DNA from: Gilliamella sp. WF3-4 | GTDB lineage: Bacteria; Pseudomonadota; Gammaproteobacteria; Enterobacterales; Orbaceae | Assembly (NCBI RefSeq): GCF_001690275.1 | Contig: NZ_LZGW01000050.1 | Coordinates: 62,001 to 126,000 of the forward strand | Direction: 5' to 3' | Length of the DNA stretch: 64,000 bases | Shown here: positions 28,593 to 37,939 of the stretch, in pieces | How positions within the stretch are numbered: the stretch's first letter is position 1 | Layout: the number at the start of each line of letters is the position of its first letter | Translations under genes and position numbers: made by a program | The notes under the pieces: model-generated | Told to the model about the DNA's origin: nothing | What the model saw: the letters and a program-made list of their open reading frames with translations, nothing else | The model's database searches: none

Positions 28593-29678
28593 ATGTCTAT
28601 TGCAGTTGTTGAAGTTAACCGTCAATCAGTTATTCATAATGTTGAATATCTTAAAAGTATAGCGCCTAATAGCCAGCTAGTTGCCATCATTAAAGCCAAT
28701 GCTTATTCACACGGAATAAAAGAAATTGCACAGTTGTTATGTGATAAAGTCGATTATTTAGGGGTATCGAGAATTTCCGAAGCAATCGCGTTGCGCAATA
28801 ATGGCATTAATGCGCCTATCGTGGCTTTGGAAGGTTTTTTCCCTCACGAACGCATTGATGATTTGATTGATTTTAATATTCAACCTGTTATCCACAGTAA
28901 ATGGCAAATCGATGCGCTGTGTTGCTCTCCTTTGAGTGAGCAAATTATTCCGTGGTTTAAACTTGATACAGGAATGCATCGGTTAGGATTTTGTATTGAC
29001 GAGGCTAAAGCTGAATTTTATCGTTTAGCTCGTTGTTCAGTGGTTTGCCAGCCAATTAATATTATGAGTCATTTTAGTTCGGCCGATGATCTCACTTCTG
29101 AACAAACGTTAAAACAAATAGCGCTATTTGATCAGTTTATTGCTTCAATTGATGACAAATCACTGATTGGAAAGCGTTCGCTTGCTGCATCGGGTGGCAC
29201 ATTGGCTTGGCCACAAGCGCATTATGAGGTGGTTCGCTCTGGAATTGCTTTATATGGTGTCTCGCCCTTTGAGGCGCCAGTTGCGGGACTTAAACCAGCC
29301 ATGACATTTAAATCTGAATTAATTGCAGTACGAAAACACAAAAAAGGGGAATCGGTTGGTTATGGGCAAATTTGGTGTAGTCAGCAAGATACCTTTCTTG
29401 GCGTCGTTGCGATGGGTTATGGCGATGGTTATCCTCGAAGTATTCCACCAAATACCCCAGTTTTGATTAATGGACGGAAAGTCCCCATTGTTGGCCGAGT
29501 CTCAATGGATATGATTGTGGTTGATTTGGGAATAAATAGCAGTGAAAAACCGGGTGACGAAGTCATATTTTGGGGACCAGCACTCCCCGTCGAGGAAATC
29601 GCTAAGCATACAGGTATAAGTGCTTACGAGTTAATAACACACTTAACTTCACGCGCAAAAATTCATTATAGTAGATAA
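28593..29678 (+). CDS. alr: Alanine racemase
   Basis: PLP fold-type III enzyme making D-alanine for peptidoglycan. 361 residues; the PLP lysine is in IIKANAYSHG (about residue 34; the common motif has GHG), the second catalytic tyrosine is in VSPFE-flanked and SVGYGQIW text near 255-262, and MDMIVVDL is at about 308. It precedes mltG by 7 bases, giving a small cell-wall operon. Confidence 0.94.
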   Translation: MSIAVVEVNRQSVIHNVEYLKSIAPNSQLVAIIKANAYSHGIKEIAQLLCDKVDYLGVSRISEAIALRNNGINAPIVALEGFFPHERIDDLIDFNIQPVIHSKWQIDALCCSPLSEQIIPWFKLDTGMHRLGFCIDEAKAEFYRLARCSVVCQPINIMSHFSSADDLTSEQTLKQIALFDQFIASIDDKSLIGKRSLAASGGTLAWPQAHYEVVRSGIALYGVSPFEAPVAGLKPAMTFKSELIAVRKHKKGESVGYGQIWCSQQDTFLGVVAMGYGDGYPRSIPPNTPVLINGRKVPIVGRVSMDMIVVDLGINSSEKPGDEVIFWGPALPVEEIAKHTGISAYELITHLTSRAKIHYSR

Positions 29679-29685
29679 ATAAGTT

Positions 29686-30708
29686 ATGATTAAAAAAATA
29701 TTTTTATACACTCTACTCCCCCTAGTATTAATTGTGGGAGGTTCAATGACTATTGGTTATTATTTTTTACACCAGTTTTCTCAACAGCAAATGCAAGTAA
29801 ATGATGAAAATCAGATGTTTATTTTGAAGAAAGGTACATCTATGCATCAATTAGTTGCCCAAGTAAAAGAAAGCAAGTTAATGCAACAAGCTTATTTGTT
29901 ACCTTATTTGTGTAAGCTAAATCCGTCATTAAGATCAATTAAAGCAGGCTCTTATCAATTACACCCACATATGACTGTTGAGGAGTTTTTGAAATTGTTA
30001 GTGTCTGGCAAAGAAAGTAATTTTTCAATTCAATTTATTGAAGGTAAACGTGCTAAAGACTGGTTGAAAGTAATTCAAAATACGCCTTACATTCAGCAAA
30101 CTTTAGTAGGTAAAACAGATGAAGAAATAGCGAAGTTGTTAGGCATTGACGGATCTATTGAAGGTTGGTTATCGCCCGATACTTACCGTTATACAGCAGA
30201 CACATTAGATATCAATATTCTCAAACGTGCGCACATGACGATGAAAAGTAATCTACAAAAAATTTGGGATAATCGTGATAGCAACTTACCGTATCAAACA
30301 CCTTATGAATTATTGATTATTGCATCAATAATTGAAAAAGAAACAGGCGTCAGTTCTGAGCGAGCTAATGTGGCTTCAGTATTTGTTAATCGCTTAAATG
30401 CCAAAATGAAGTTACAAACTGATCCAACAATTATTTATGGTTTAGGTGATAACTATAAAGGTACTATTAGACGTGTCGATTTGACTGATACTGAAAACCC
30501 TTATAATACTTATGTTATTGAAGGATTACCGCCAACGCCAATCTCCATGCCAAGTCTTGCCTCGCTTGAAGCTGCGGCACACCCAGCTAAAACTAATTAT
30601 CTGTTTTTTGTTGCTAATGGAACTGGTGGGCATACGTTTTCAAGTACTTACAGCAATCACCAGCAGGCGGTGAATGAGTATCGCCGAATGACTAGCGGTG
30701 GGAATTAG
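29686..30708 (+). CDS. mltG: Endolytic murein transglycosylase MltG (YceG)
   Basis: 340 residues, same as E. coli. One N-terminal transmembrane helix (about 5-28), a LysM-like subdomain (about 45-105), then the YceG catalytic domain with the active-site glutamate in ASIIEKETG (about residue 221) and TDPTIIYG, GLPPTPI downstream. Cleaves nascent glycan strands at the inner-membrane face, setting strand length. Couples functionally with the alr gene 7 bases upstream; in E. coli mltG instead follows pabC. Confidence 0.95.
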   Translation: MIKKIFLYTLLPLVLIVGGSMTIGYYFLHQFSQQQMQVNDENQMFILKKGTSMHQLVAQVKESKLMQQAYLLPYLCKLNPSLRSIKAGSYQLHPHMTVEEFLKLLVSGKESNFSIQFIEGKRAKDWLKVIQNTPYIQQTLVGKTDEEIAKLLGIDGSIEGWLSPDTYRYTADTLDINILKRAHMTMKSNLQKIWDNRDSNLPYQTPYELLIIASIIEKETGVSSERANVASVFVNRLNAKMKLQTDPTIIYGLGDNYKGTIRRVDLTDTENPYNTYVIEGLPPTPISMPSLASLEAAAHPAKTNYLFFVANGTGGHTFSSTYSNHQQAVNEYRRMTSGGN

Positions 30709-30779
30709 CGTTTTAAAAACAGCGTTAAATATAATTAACTCTGTAAAAGTATTTTATTTAAATACGTTCACTTTAACCA

Positions 30780-30806
30780 TTACCGCATATTAATGCGGTA
30801 ACTTTT
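30780..30806 (+). terminator. Terminator after alr-mltG
   Basis: Nine-base-pair stem TTACCGCAT with ATGCGGTAA, ATTA loop, then CTTTTTA. Placed between convergent mltG and the ampD fusion gene. Confidence 0.75.
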
Positions 30807-30816
30807 TATGATTAAA

Positions 30817-31668
30817 TCAATATAATTCATCAAGTTGCTTAATTAGAGAAAGTAGATGATTAACATTTTGTTTTTGCTCTTTTAGCGCTTCTTCAAAATA
30901 AGGATGCAAGGCAAATTTAGGTAAATTAGCTTTGGCATCAATTAGTGCTTGCATGCGTGGAATAAAAACCCATTGTAACCATTCGTGTGGTTGCATTGTG
31001 TCTAGAGCAAAGGGTTCTTGACTTAAAAAGGCATCTGGGTTTGGTGGCATTGTTTGCCATAAATTGATTTTTTGTAATTCGTTAGTTATTTTTTGAAGTT
31101 GATTCAGTAGCATATACTCTTGTGATTGTTGCATTAGCAAACTTTGATAATATTGCCAATCGAAACAAGGCCCTGGATCTGTTTTACGATCAGGGGCAAT
31201 ATCGCTATGCCCAGCAATATTTTCAATAGCATAGTGTTGTTGAAGTAATAAAGTGATTTTTGCTAGTTGTTGATATTGTATGCTAGTAAAGCTATCGGTA
31301 TCGCATCCTTCCATTTCAATACCAATTGAAAAATCATTACAATTTTCTTGGCCTTCAAATACTGATTTTCCTGCATGCCAAGCGCGTTTATTGAATGGAA
31401 CAAATTGAATAATTTCACCATCACGCCGAATAAATAGATGACTTGACACTTTAAGTTGATAAATCGAAGCAAAGTACGGGTGCTCCTCAGGATTAAGTTG
31501 CCCTGTAAATAGCTGTTCAACATAAGGTCCGCCATATTCATTGGGCGGTAAGCTAATATTATGGATAACAAGTAGCGATATCGGCTGATTGATTGGTCGT
31601 TCATCATAAAAAGGTGAAATAACTTGCTTAACACCCTGTAACCAACCATTAACAATTTTTAAGGACAT
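30817..31668 (-). CDS. ampD: AmpD amidase fused to a C-terminal YqcC (DUF446) domain
   Basis: 283 residues, about 100 more than E. coli AmpD. Residues 1-180 are a complete 1,6-anhydro-MurNAc-L-alanine amidase: zinc ligands H36 (LVIHN), H154 (GHSDIAP) and D164, with K162 in KTDPGP. This cytoplasmic enzyme strips peptides from recycled anhydromuropeptides. Residues about 184-283 match the YqcC family along its length (FALDT, EWLQWVFIPRM, LHPYFEEAL, ending LIKQLDELY). The two parts are in one uninterrupted frame with no internal start or stop. In E. coli YqcC is a separate 109-residue protein next to truC. ampD next to ppdD matches E. coli synteny. Confidence 0.88.
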   Translation of the reverse strand: MSLKIVNGWLQGVKQVISPFYDERPINQPISLLVIHNISLPPNEYGGPYVEQLFTGQLNPEEHPYFASIYQLKVSSHLFIRRDGEIIQFVPFNKRAWHAGKSVFEGQENCNDFSIGIEMEGCDTDSFTSIQYQQLAKITLLLQQHYAIENIAGHSDIAPDRKTDPGPCFDWQYYQSLLMQQSQEYMLLNQLQKITNELQKINLWQTMPPNPDAFLSQEPFALDTMQPHEWLQWVFIPRMQALIDAKANLPKFALHPYFEEALKEQKQNVNHLLSLIKQLDELY

Positions 31669-31865
31669 ATTGACTCCAACTTATCTGATAAACCGATGCC
31701 TAAATATTTTTGCGATCAGCTTCTCATAGCTTGCACATTTAAAGTAATCATTCATTGCGTTATGGATTTTCTTTTCCACGCTTAACACTTCGTTATTATT
31801 CCACTTTTTTGTTTTGCTATAAAGACTCTTTCTATTGAATCATTCATTGATATTTTGAGGTATTT

Positions 31866-32297
31866 ATGGCTAAACAAGCGGGTTTTACTTTATTTGAACT
31901 GATGATTGCTATTATTGTGATTGCTATCTTAACGGCTATTGGTGTGCCTGCTTATCAAGGATATGTAAAAAAAGCTGCGTTGACAGATATGTTGCAAATC
32001 ATGACGTCATATAAAACAGCCGTCGAAATCTGCGCAGTAGAACAAGGCAGTTTAACCAACTGTAGTAGTGGTAATAATGGTATACCGGCAAGCCGAACGT
32101 CTAATTATGTCACATCAATTACGGTCAATAACGGCGTTATTACCTTAGTTGGCACCAGTGCTTTAACTGGATTAACGGCCACATTAACACCAACAGTAAG
32201 TGCTACCCACGGTAATTTAGATTGGCACCGGGTTTGTACGACATCGCCAGCCGATGCTAGTTTAACCCGTGCTTGTGAAGATATATTCAAATTTTGA
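31866..32297 (+). CDS. ppdD: Type IV major pilin-like prepilin
   Basis: 143 residues. The prepilin site is right at the N-terminus (MAKQAG before FTLFELM), with Glu5 of the mature pilin and a long hydrophobic helix. Four cysteines (EICAVEQ, NCSSG, RVCTT, ACEDIF) could form two disulfides, the last pair making the pilin D-region. A GAGG ribosome site precedes the ATG. First gene of ppdD-hofB-hofC-peptidase and probably the structural subunit of the pilus. Confidence 0.92.
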   Translation: MAKQAGFTLFELMIAIIVIAILTAIGVPAYQGYVKKAALTDMLQIMTSYKTAVEICAVEQGSLTNCSSGNNGIPASRTSNYVTSITVNNGVITLVGTSALTGLTATLTPTVSATHGNLDWHRVCTTSPADASLTRACEDIFKF

Positions 32298-32337
32298 TGT
32301 TAACTCTTTAATCTTTTATGGATAAGGAAGCGCTTTT

Positions 32338-33447
32338 ATGCAAGAAGATCAGCTCATTGAAAGTATTGATAAATTATTGCTTGAAGCATTAGATAAGCGA
32401 GCTTCGGATATTCATTTTGAGCCTTACCTGCATAGTTATCGTATTCGCATGCGTATTGATGGGGTCTTACATGATATGTTGTCACCACCTCTTGCATTGG
32501 CTAAACAAATAACCGCAAGATTAAAAATTATGTCTAAGCTAAATATTGCTGAGCACAGATTACCGCAAGATGGTCAATTGATCATTGGTCGTTATACTAT
32601 GCGTATTGCTACCTTACCGGTAATGAATGGTGAAAAAATAGTTTTAAGAGTTATGGATAATCATGAATCTGAACTAACCATTAATGATTTGGGATTAACA
32701 GATGAAGATCTTTTTCTATTCAAACAAATTTTAGACTATCCACAAGGATTGATATTGGTGACGGGACCAACTGGAAGTGGAAAAACGGTCACGTTATATA
32801 GCGCACTAAAACAATTAAATAAAATTGAGCGTAACCTTTGTAGTGTTGAAGACCCTATAGAAATTCCTCTTGAAGGTGTTAATCAAACGGCAATTAATCC
32901 CAAAGCTGGATTGACATTTGGTATCGTATTACGAGCCTTATTGCGACAAGATCCTGATGTGATGATGATAGGTGAGATCCGCGATCATGAAACGGCTGAA
33001 ATTGCTATTCAAGCAGCACAGACAGGGCACTTAGTCTTATCAACTTTGCACACTAATTCTAGTATTGAAGCCATAACACGGTTAAATCAAATGGGTATTG
33101 AAAATTATTTACTTTCATCGAGCCTAAAATTAGTTATCGCTCAGCGACTAGTCAGAAAGCTGTGCCCACACTGTAAGGTTAGGGCAAGTGAGCTAATTAG
33201 ATTGGGTAAAGAGCAAATAGCAAATTATCAAGCTTTGGGTTGCCCAAATTGTATTGGCGGTTATAAAGGGCGAATTGGACTATATGAATTTTTAGTTATT
33301 ACCCCCGACATTCAAAAGCAAATATTAGCAAACCAAGCTATTTTGCCTTCAAATATGACGTCGTTGAAAATAGCAGGTCAAAATTTAATTAAGCAGGGGA
33401 TCACAACCTTAGCGGAGTTAAATCGAGTCTTGGGAGATAAAGCATGA
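32338..33447 (+). CDS. hofB: Pilus assembly ATPase (HofB/PilB/GspE), short form
   Basis: 369 residues. AAA-type secretion ATPase: RASDIHFEPY near residue 20, Walker A TGPTGSGKTVT (about 141-151), Asp box, LRALLRQDPDVMMIGEIRD (Walker B), HTNSS, and a C-terminal four-cysteine zinc site (CPHC ... CPNC, about 280-303). It starts directly at the N2 domain, so the N-terminal GspE_N domain of PilB (and part of that in E. coli HofB, 461 aa) is absent. No alternative upstream start exists because the prepilin gene ends 40 bases before. Powers pilus extension by inference. Confidence 0.92.
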   Translation: MQEDQLIESIDKLLLEALDKRASDIHFEPYLHSYRIRMRIDGVLHDMLSPPLALAKQITARLKIMSKLNIAEHRLPQDGQLIIGRYTMRIATLPVMNGEKIVLRVMDNHESELTINDLGLTDEDLFLFKQILDYPQGLILVTGPTGSGKTVTLYSALKQLNKIERNLCSVEDPIEIPLEGVNQTAINPKAGLTFGIVLRALLRQDPDVMMIGEIRDHETAEIAIQAAQTGHLVLSTLHTNSSIEAITRLNQMGIENYLLSSSLKLVIAQRLVRKLCPHCKVRASELIRLGKEQIANYQALGCPNCIGGYKGRIGLYEFLVITPDIQKQILANQAILPSNMTSLKIAGQNLIKQGITTLAELNRVLGDKA

Positions 33448-34619
33448 AAAGACTCTATTATTGGTATGATCTAGATTTTAATCAACATAAAATCATCGCT
33501 CAATCACAACAACTTGCTAAGCGTCAGTTATTACTGGAAGGTAAAATTGCTATTAAGATTAAAGCAGGCGCTATTATTACCGCACGCAGTTTTCACTGTG
33601 CTGATTTGCTAATAATTACCAAACAATTAGCTACTATGTTAAAAGCGGGATTATCTATTATTGATACATTACATTTGTTAGTCCAAGAACAACCTAAACC
33701 GCATTGGCAATATTTGTTATCTGATATCAAGCAACAAATCGCTAAAGGTGAAGCATTGTCTCATGCACTACATCAACATCATTCGGTGTTTTCTCCTTTA
33801 TATTGTGAAATTATTGCAGTTGGCGAGTTAACAGGACAACTTGATGAGAGTTTTGAACAGCTAGCATTATTGCTTGAAAAATCAATCAAATTACAAAAAA
33901 GTTTTAAAAAAGCAGTGCGTTACCCTCTGTTTTTATTATCGGTTGCGATGATCGTCAGTTTAGTCATGTTGCTATTTGTGTTGCCAAAATTTTCAGATAT
34001 TTATCAAGATTTCGATGCTCAATTACCTGCTTTTACTCAATGTATTATTGATTTTTCCAACAATTTGCAACAAAGTTGGTTAATGTGGTGTATAGGATTT
34101 ATGGTCAGTTATTTTTGTTATCAACGCTATTTTAAAATGCGCTATCGACTGCAAATTGAAGCGATGATAATAAAATGCCCTATTGTTGGTAAGGCGGTTC
34201 AAACTAGTTGCTTAACCCAGATTTTTCAAACCATTGCGATTACTCAAAAAGCAGGTATACCATTATTAACAGGTTTAGCTGCAACAACGAATATCACTTA
34301 TTACAGCCTTTATCGTAATAGTATTTTACAGATCATTGCGGGTATTGAACAAGGTTATTCATTTAGTCATGTTTTACACCAGCAATTATATTTTCCTAAT
34401 TTATGCTCACAATTAATTCACGTAGGTGAAGAGTCAGGCACATTGGATTTAATGCTCGATAAGTTAGCAATCTATTATCAAGAACAAAATCAAATCTTAA
34501 TCGATAATTTATCGCAAGCTTTTGAACCACTACTTATGCTGGTATTAGCTTTAATTATTGGAAGCTTAATTGTAGCGATGTATTTACCAATATTTCAAAT
34601 GGGTGATGTGATTCACTAA
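33444..34619 (+). CDS. hofC: Pilus inner-membrane platform protein (HofC/PilC/GspF)
   Basis: 391 residues with two GspF domains; the first begins near residue 57 (LLIITKQLATMLKAGLSIIDTL) and the second near 255. Three transmembrane segments at about 158-180, 208-225 and 360-385. Overlaps hofB by 4 bases and ends one base into the next start, so the block is translationally coupled. Anchors the ATPase and pilin in the inner membrane. Confidence 0.92.
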   Translation: MKRLYYWYDLDFNQHKIIAQSQQLAKRQLLLEGKIAIKIKAGAIITARSFHCADLLIITKQLATMLKAGLSIIDTLHLLVQEQPKPHWQYLLSDIKQQIAKGEALSHALHQHHSVFSPLYCEIIAVGELTGQLDESFEQLALLLEKSIKLQKSFKKAVRYPLFLLSVAMIVSLVMLLFVLPKFSDIYQDFDAQLPAFTQCIIDFSNNLQQSWLMWCIGFMVSYFCYQRYFKMRYRLQIEAMIIKCPIVGKAVQTSCLTQIFQTIAITQKAGIPLLTGLAATTNITYYSLYRNSILQIIAGIEQGYSFSHVLHQQLYFPNLCSQLIHVGEESGTLDLMLDKLAIYYQEQNQILIDNLSQAFEPLLMLVLALIIGSLIVAMYLPIFQMGDVIH

Positions 34620-35368
34620 TGTTAACGTTTATAATTATTTATTTCGGCCTGTGTATGGGTAGCTTTGTTTATGTTGCATACTGTCGCTATTTGCCAACAC
34701 TGACACCATGCCAATATTTATGCCGTATTAGTGTTTATCGGTCAGCGTGTCCACATTGCCACAATAGGCTCAAAGCGTGGCAATTGGTGCCCGTTGTGTC
34801 TTGGTTAATATTAAAAAGGCACTGTTATTACTGTCATGCTAAGATTTCGCATCATTATCTTATTATAGAGTTATTAGTAGCAACGCTATTTACTATTATT
34901 TATTTTGATTATGGTATTAACTATCAAAGTGGTATGTTGATGATGCTTAGTTGTTATTTTTTATTTTTAGCCTTAATCGATTTTAAATATTATTTATTAC
35001 CTGATTTGTTTACTCAACCGTTGATGTGGGCTGGTGTAATCTTGTCCTATTTAGACATGGCAAATATCATCTTAACTGAGGCTCTATTAGGTATATTTGG
35101 GGGTTATCTATTATTAAAAGTCCCTGCTTCTTTATTTTATTTTGCCACTAAAAAACAGGGCTTAGGCGGAGGAGATATCAAATTGCTTGCAGCATTAGGC
35201 GCTTGGCTCCCTTATACAAGCTTACCCATGTTGTTGATTTTTTCCTCACTACTGGGGATGATATATTATTTTTTGTTGCGATATGTACTTAATAAAAATA
35301 CCTTAACGATTATTCCATTTGGTCCTTTTTTATTAATTTCTGGTTATGCGATCTATTATTTTAGTTAA
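34619..35368 (+). CDS. pilD: Prepilin peptidase / N-methyltransferase
   Basis: 249 residues, A24 aspartic protease. N-terminal zinc module CPHC and CYYC (about 41-44 and 66-69), catalytic aspartates in LIDFKYYLLPD (about 122) and GGGDIKLL (about 185). Seven or so hydrophobic segments. Corresponds to GspO/PilD/HofD and would mature the ppdD prepilin upstream. N-terminal motif FGLCMGSF is the usual cytosolic methyltransferase entry. Confidence 0.93.
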   Translation: MLTFIIIYFGLCMGSFVYVAYCRYLPTLTPCQYLCRISVYRSACPHCHNRLKAWQLVPVVSWLILKRHCYYCHAKISHHYLIIELLVATLFTIIYFDYGINYQSGMLMMLSCYFLFLALIDFKYYLLPDLFTQPLMWAGVILSYLDMANIILTEALLGIFGGYLLLKVPASLFYFATKKQGLGGGDIKLLAALGAWLPYTSLPMLLIFSSLLGMIYYFLLRYVLNKNTLTIIPFGPFLLISGYAIYYFS

Positions 35369-35553
35369 AATTTATTAATTATTAACCTGTTAACAATGTA
35401 TAAATTTATTATCTTTTTCAATATATGTAAGATATAACTAAAATTGATATTCATAGTAAAAATAGTTATTTTTATAAAAGTGGGAATCACGTTATAGTGT
35501 TGATAAAAACAGCGTGTTATGCTGTAAGTTAGTTACCCATTAAGGAATCACTC

Positions 35554-36711
35554 ATGATATCAAATAATATTAATGATCTAAAAAGTGAAATGATAGCATG
35601 GCGTCATCATATTCACGCTCACCCCGAAACGGCTTTTGAAGAAGTCAAAACTACGCAATTTATTATCGAAAAACTGCAATCATTTGGTATTACTCAATTA
35701 TATACGGATTTTGCGCCAACTGGCGTAGTTGGTGTTATTAAAGGCAATAAAGAAGGGCGATGGATTGCTCTGCGAGCTGATATTGATGCATTAGATATTA
35801 TTGAAGAAAATAATATCGATTATTGCTCCACTATCTCAGGCAAAATGCATGGCTGTGGTCATGATGGGCATACGGCAATATTACTAGGTACAGCCAAATA
35901 TCTTAGTGAGCATCGTGATTTTTCTGGCACAGTTGTTGTTATTTTTCAACCCGCTGAAGAAAATGAGGGTGGCGCTCGTGTTATGGTTGAAAATGGTTTA
36001 TTTGATAGGTTTCCTATTGAAGCTGTATATGGTATTCATAATCAACCTAATATGCAGTTAAATCACTTTTACATTAACCACGGTCCAATGATGGCATCAT
36101 ATGATGTATTTGAAATTAAAATAACGGGTATTGGCGCGCATGCAGCAGCTCCTCATTTAGGTAAAGATACTATTTTAACGGCTACTCAGATTGTGAATGG
36201 TTTACAGAGTATTGTTAGCCGTAATGCTGATCCACTTAGCACATTAGTCGTTAGCGTGACGCAAATTCACAGCGGGGATACTTGGAATGTATTACCTCAG
36301 CACGCAGTGATTCGTGGAACGGTTAGGGCATTTAGTGCTCAAGTGCAAGATATGGCTGAAAGTCGCATTAAACAAATAGCAACAGGTATTGCCGCAACAT
36401 TTGAAGCCAAAGCCGAAGTCGATTATCAGCGACGTTATCCTGCGACAATCAATCACGCTAAACAAGCCAAAATTGCAATGACAGCCGCTAAAAAAGTCGT
36501 CGGTGAAGATCACTTGATCATCGATCCCAATCCGTCGATGGGGGCTGAAGACTTTGCCTTTATGTTGCAAAAAATTCCAGGCGCTTATGTTTGGTTAGGT
36601 GCAGGTAGTGGTGCTAATTTGCATAATCCAGCATTTAATTTTAATGATGAAGTGTTAACAACGGGGGTAAGTTATTTTATAGCAATTGTTAACCAAGAAC
36701 TTGCAAACTAA
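35554..36711 (+). CDS. M20 family amidohydrolase (hippurate hydrolase-like)
   Basis: 385 residues. Metal-binding motifs: ALRADIDALDI (about 69-79), GCGHDGHTAILLG (about 101-113), PAEENEGGARVM with the catalytic Glu pair (about 135), and HNPAFNFNDE near the C-terminus. A dimerisation domain spans about 185-295. Hydrolyses N-acyl amino acids or peptides; in this subgroup (HipO, YxeP, AbgA-like) substrate cannot be assigned from sequence alone. Cytoplasmic, no signal peptide. Stands alone with a terminator. Confidence 0.88.
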   Translation: MISNNINDLKSEMIAWRHHIHAHPETAFEEVKTTQFIIEKLQSFGITQLYTDFAPTGVVGVIKGNKEGRWIALRADIDALDIIEENNIDYCSTISGKMHGCGHDGHTAILLGTAKYLSEHRDFSGTVVVIFQPAEENEGGARVMVENGLFDRFPIEAVYGIHNQPNMQLNHFYINHGPMMASYDVFEIKITGIGAHAAAPHLGKDTILTATQIVNGLQSIVSRNADPLSTLVVSVTQIHSGDTWNVLPQHAVIRGTVRAFSAQVQDMAESRIKQIATGIAATFEAKAEVDYQRRYPATINHAKQAKIAMTAAKKVVGEDHLIIDPNPSMGAEDFAFMLQKIPGAYVWLGAGSGANLHNPAFNFNDEVLTTGVSYFIAIVNQELAN

Positions 36712-36734
36712 TTTTAAAAGATGGGCATAAAGAT

Positions 36735-36764
36735 AACTGGAATAAGCATTATATTATTCCAGTT
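36735..36764. terminator. Bidirectional-type hairpin
   Basis: Eleven-base-pair stem AACTGGAATAA with TTATTCCAGTT, 8-base loop, between the convergent amidohydrolase and ygfZ. Confidence 0.7.
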
Positions 36765-36779
36765 TATCGCTAAAAATAA

Positions 36780-37655
36780 CTAAAATGTCATTCGGCTGTT
36801 ATCATTTCCATAAACTCTAAATGGGGTATTTAAATCAATCCCATTATTAAGTACAACTTGGACACAAACGCCGTCTTTTTCGTCTAATTTTGCAGCGGCT
36901 AATACAATTCCTCCTTCTCGCCAGCCACCAGCAAGCTTGTATTCAAGCGTGCTACCAATTTCAGGGAGGACATCACTGGTACCTTTTATTACATACATAC
37001 CACGAGTGTTAGCACCTCGAAATTGTGCTCTTGCTACCATTTCTTGACCACAATAACAGCCTTTTTCAAAACTGATTGCATCATAAGATTGTAAATTACA
37101 GGCTTGCGGTAATAACGTTGCCATATTGTTATCATCAATAATAGGATAGCCTGCTTGTAAATCAAGTTTTAACCACTCATCGCATGGTAGTAAATCATCT
37201 TGAATAGGCTCTGGCGTTACCATTATAACGCGCATTTGTGGTAAAGGAAGTTTGATATAGGTAATGTTATTTTCAGTAAAACAGCTGATATTACTTAATT
37301 TGCTTGCAATTGTTGACGGAATCGCATTACCGACCAACCCAATTATATTCAAATCTTGGACTGGCTCAATAGTTACTTTAGAAAAAACAGCATATTTTGC
37401 TAGCTCAGCAATCTGTTTTTTTACAACGCTTTTACGCACAATATAGTAGATATCATCGCCTCGCTGAAATAACAGTAAAGTACTCCACATTCTGCCTTTA
37501 TTATCACAATGAGCAGCATAGAGTGTTGCCTGTTCAGAAAGTCTGTTAATGTCGTTAGTTATTTGCCCTTGCAGAAAAACTCGGTTGTCTTTGCCTGAAA
37601 CTTTAACTAATTGCCAATCAGCAAGGGAAGTTGGTTTAGAAAAAATATTGCTCAT
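36780..37655 (-). CDS. ygfZ: tRNA-modifying protein YgfZ
   Basis: Folate-binding GcvT-like protein supporting repair or assembly of some Fe-S enzymes such as MiaB. 291 residues, shorter than the E. coli protein (326). The signature K-G-C-Y-x-G-Q-E is present as KGCYCGQE (about 193-200) followed by ARAQFRGANTRG. N-terminus LVKVSGKDNRVFLQGQITND matches. Monocistronic. Confidence 0.93.
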   Translation of the reverse strand: MSNIFSKPTSLADWQLVKVSGKDNRVFLQGQITNDINRLSEQATLYAAHCDNKGRMWSTLLLFQRGDDIYYIVRKSVVKKQIAELAKYAVFSKVTIEPVQDLNIIGLVGNAIPSTIASKLSNISCFTENNITYIKLPLPQMRVIMVTPEPIQDDLLPCDEWLKLDLQAGYPIIDDNNMATLLPQACNLQSYDAISFEKGCYCGQEMVARAQFRGANTRGMYVIKGTSDVLPEIGSTLEYKLAGGWREGGIVLAAAKLDEKDGVCVQVVLNNGIDLNTPFRVYGNDNSRMTF

Positions 37656-37939
37656 ATTAGTACCTTTAGGTAATGAAGAATCCTAGTAGCATGATGACTA
37701 GAAAAACTTAGGCTTTGAGTGTATATAAAAAATAAAAAATTAACAATCAAATCAACTAGCAATATTTAAATAAATAGGGATAGCTTATGAATATTATTCA
37801 TGATATTGCAAAAATTAATTTTGTCAGCACCTAATTTTGCCTGTAATGTACTTAGTTAATTGACTTTATTGATTTTGTTTACAAGTTGATGCAAAATGAT
37901 TCAGAAAATGACAAATCAGTTACATTGGAGGCAACAACC

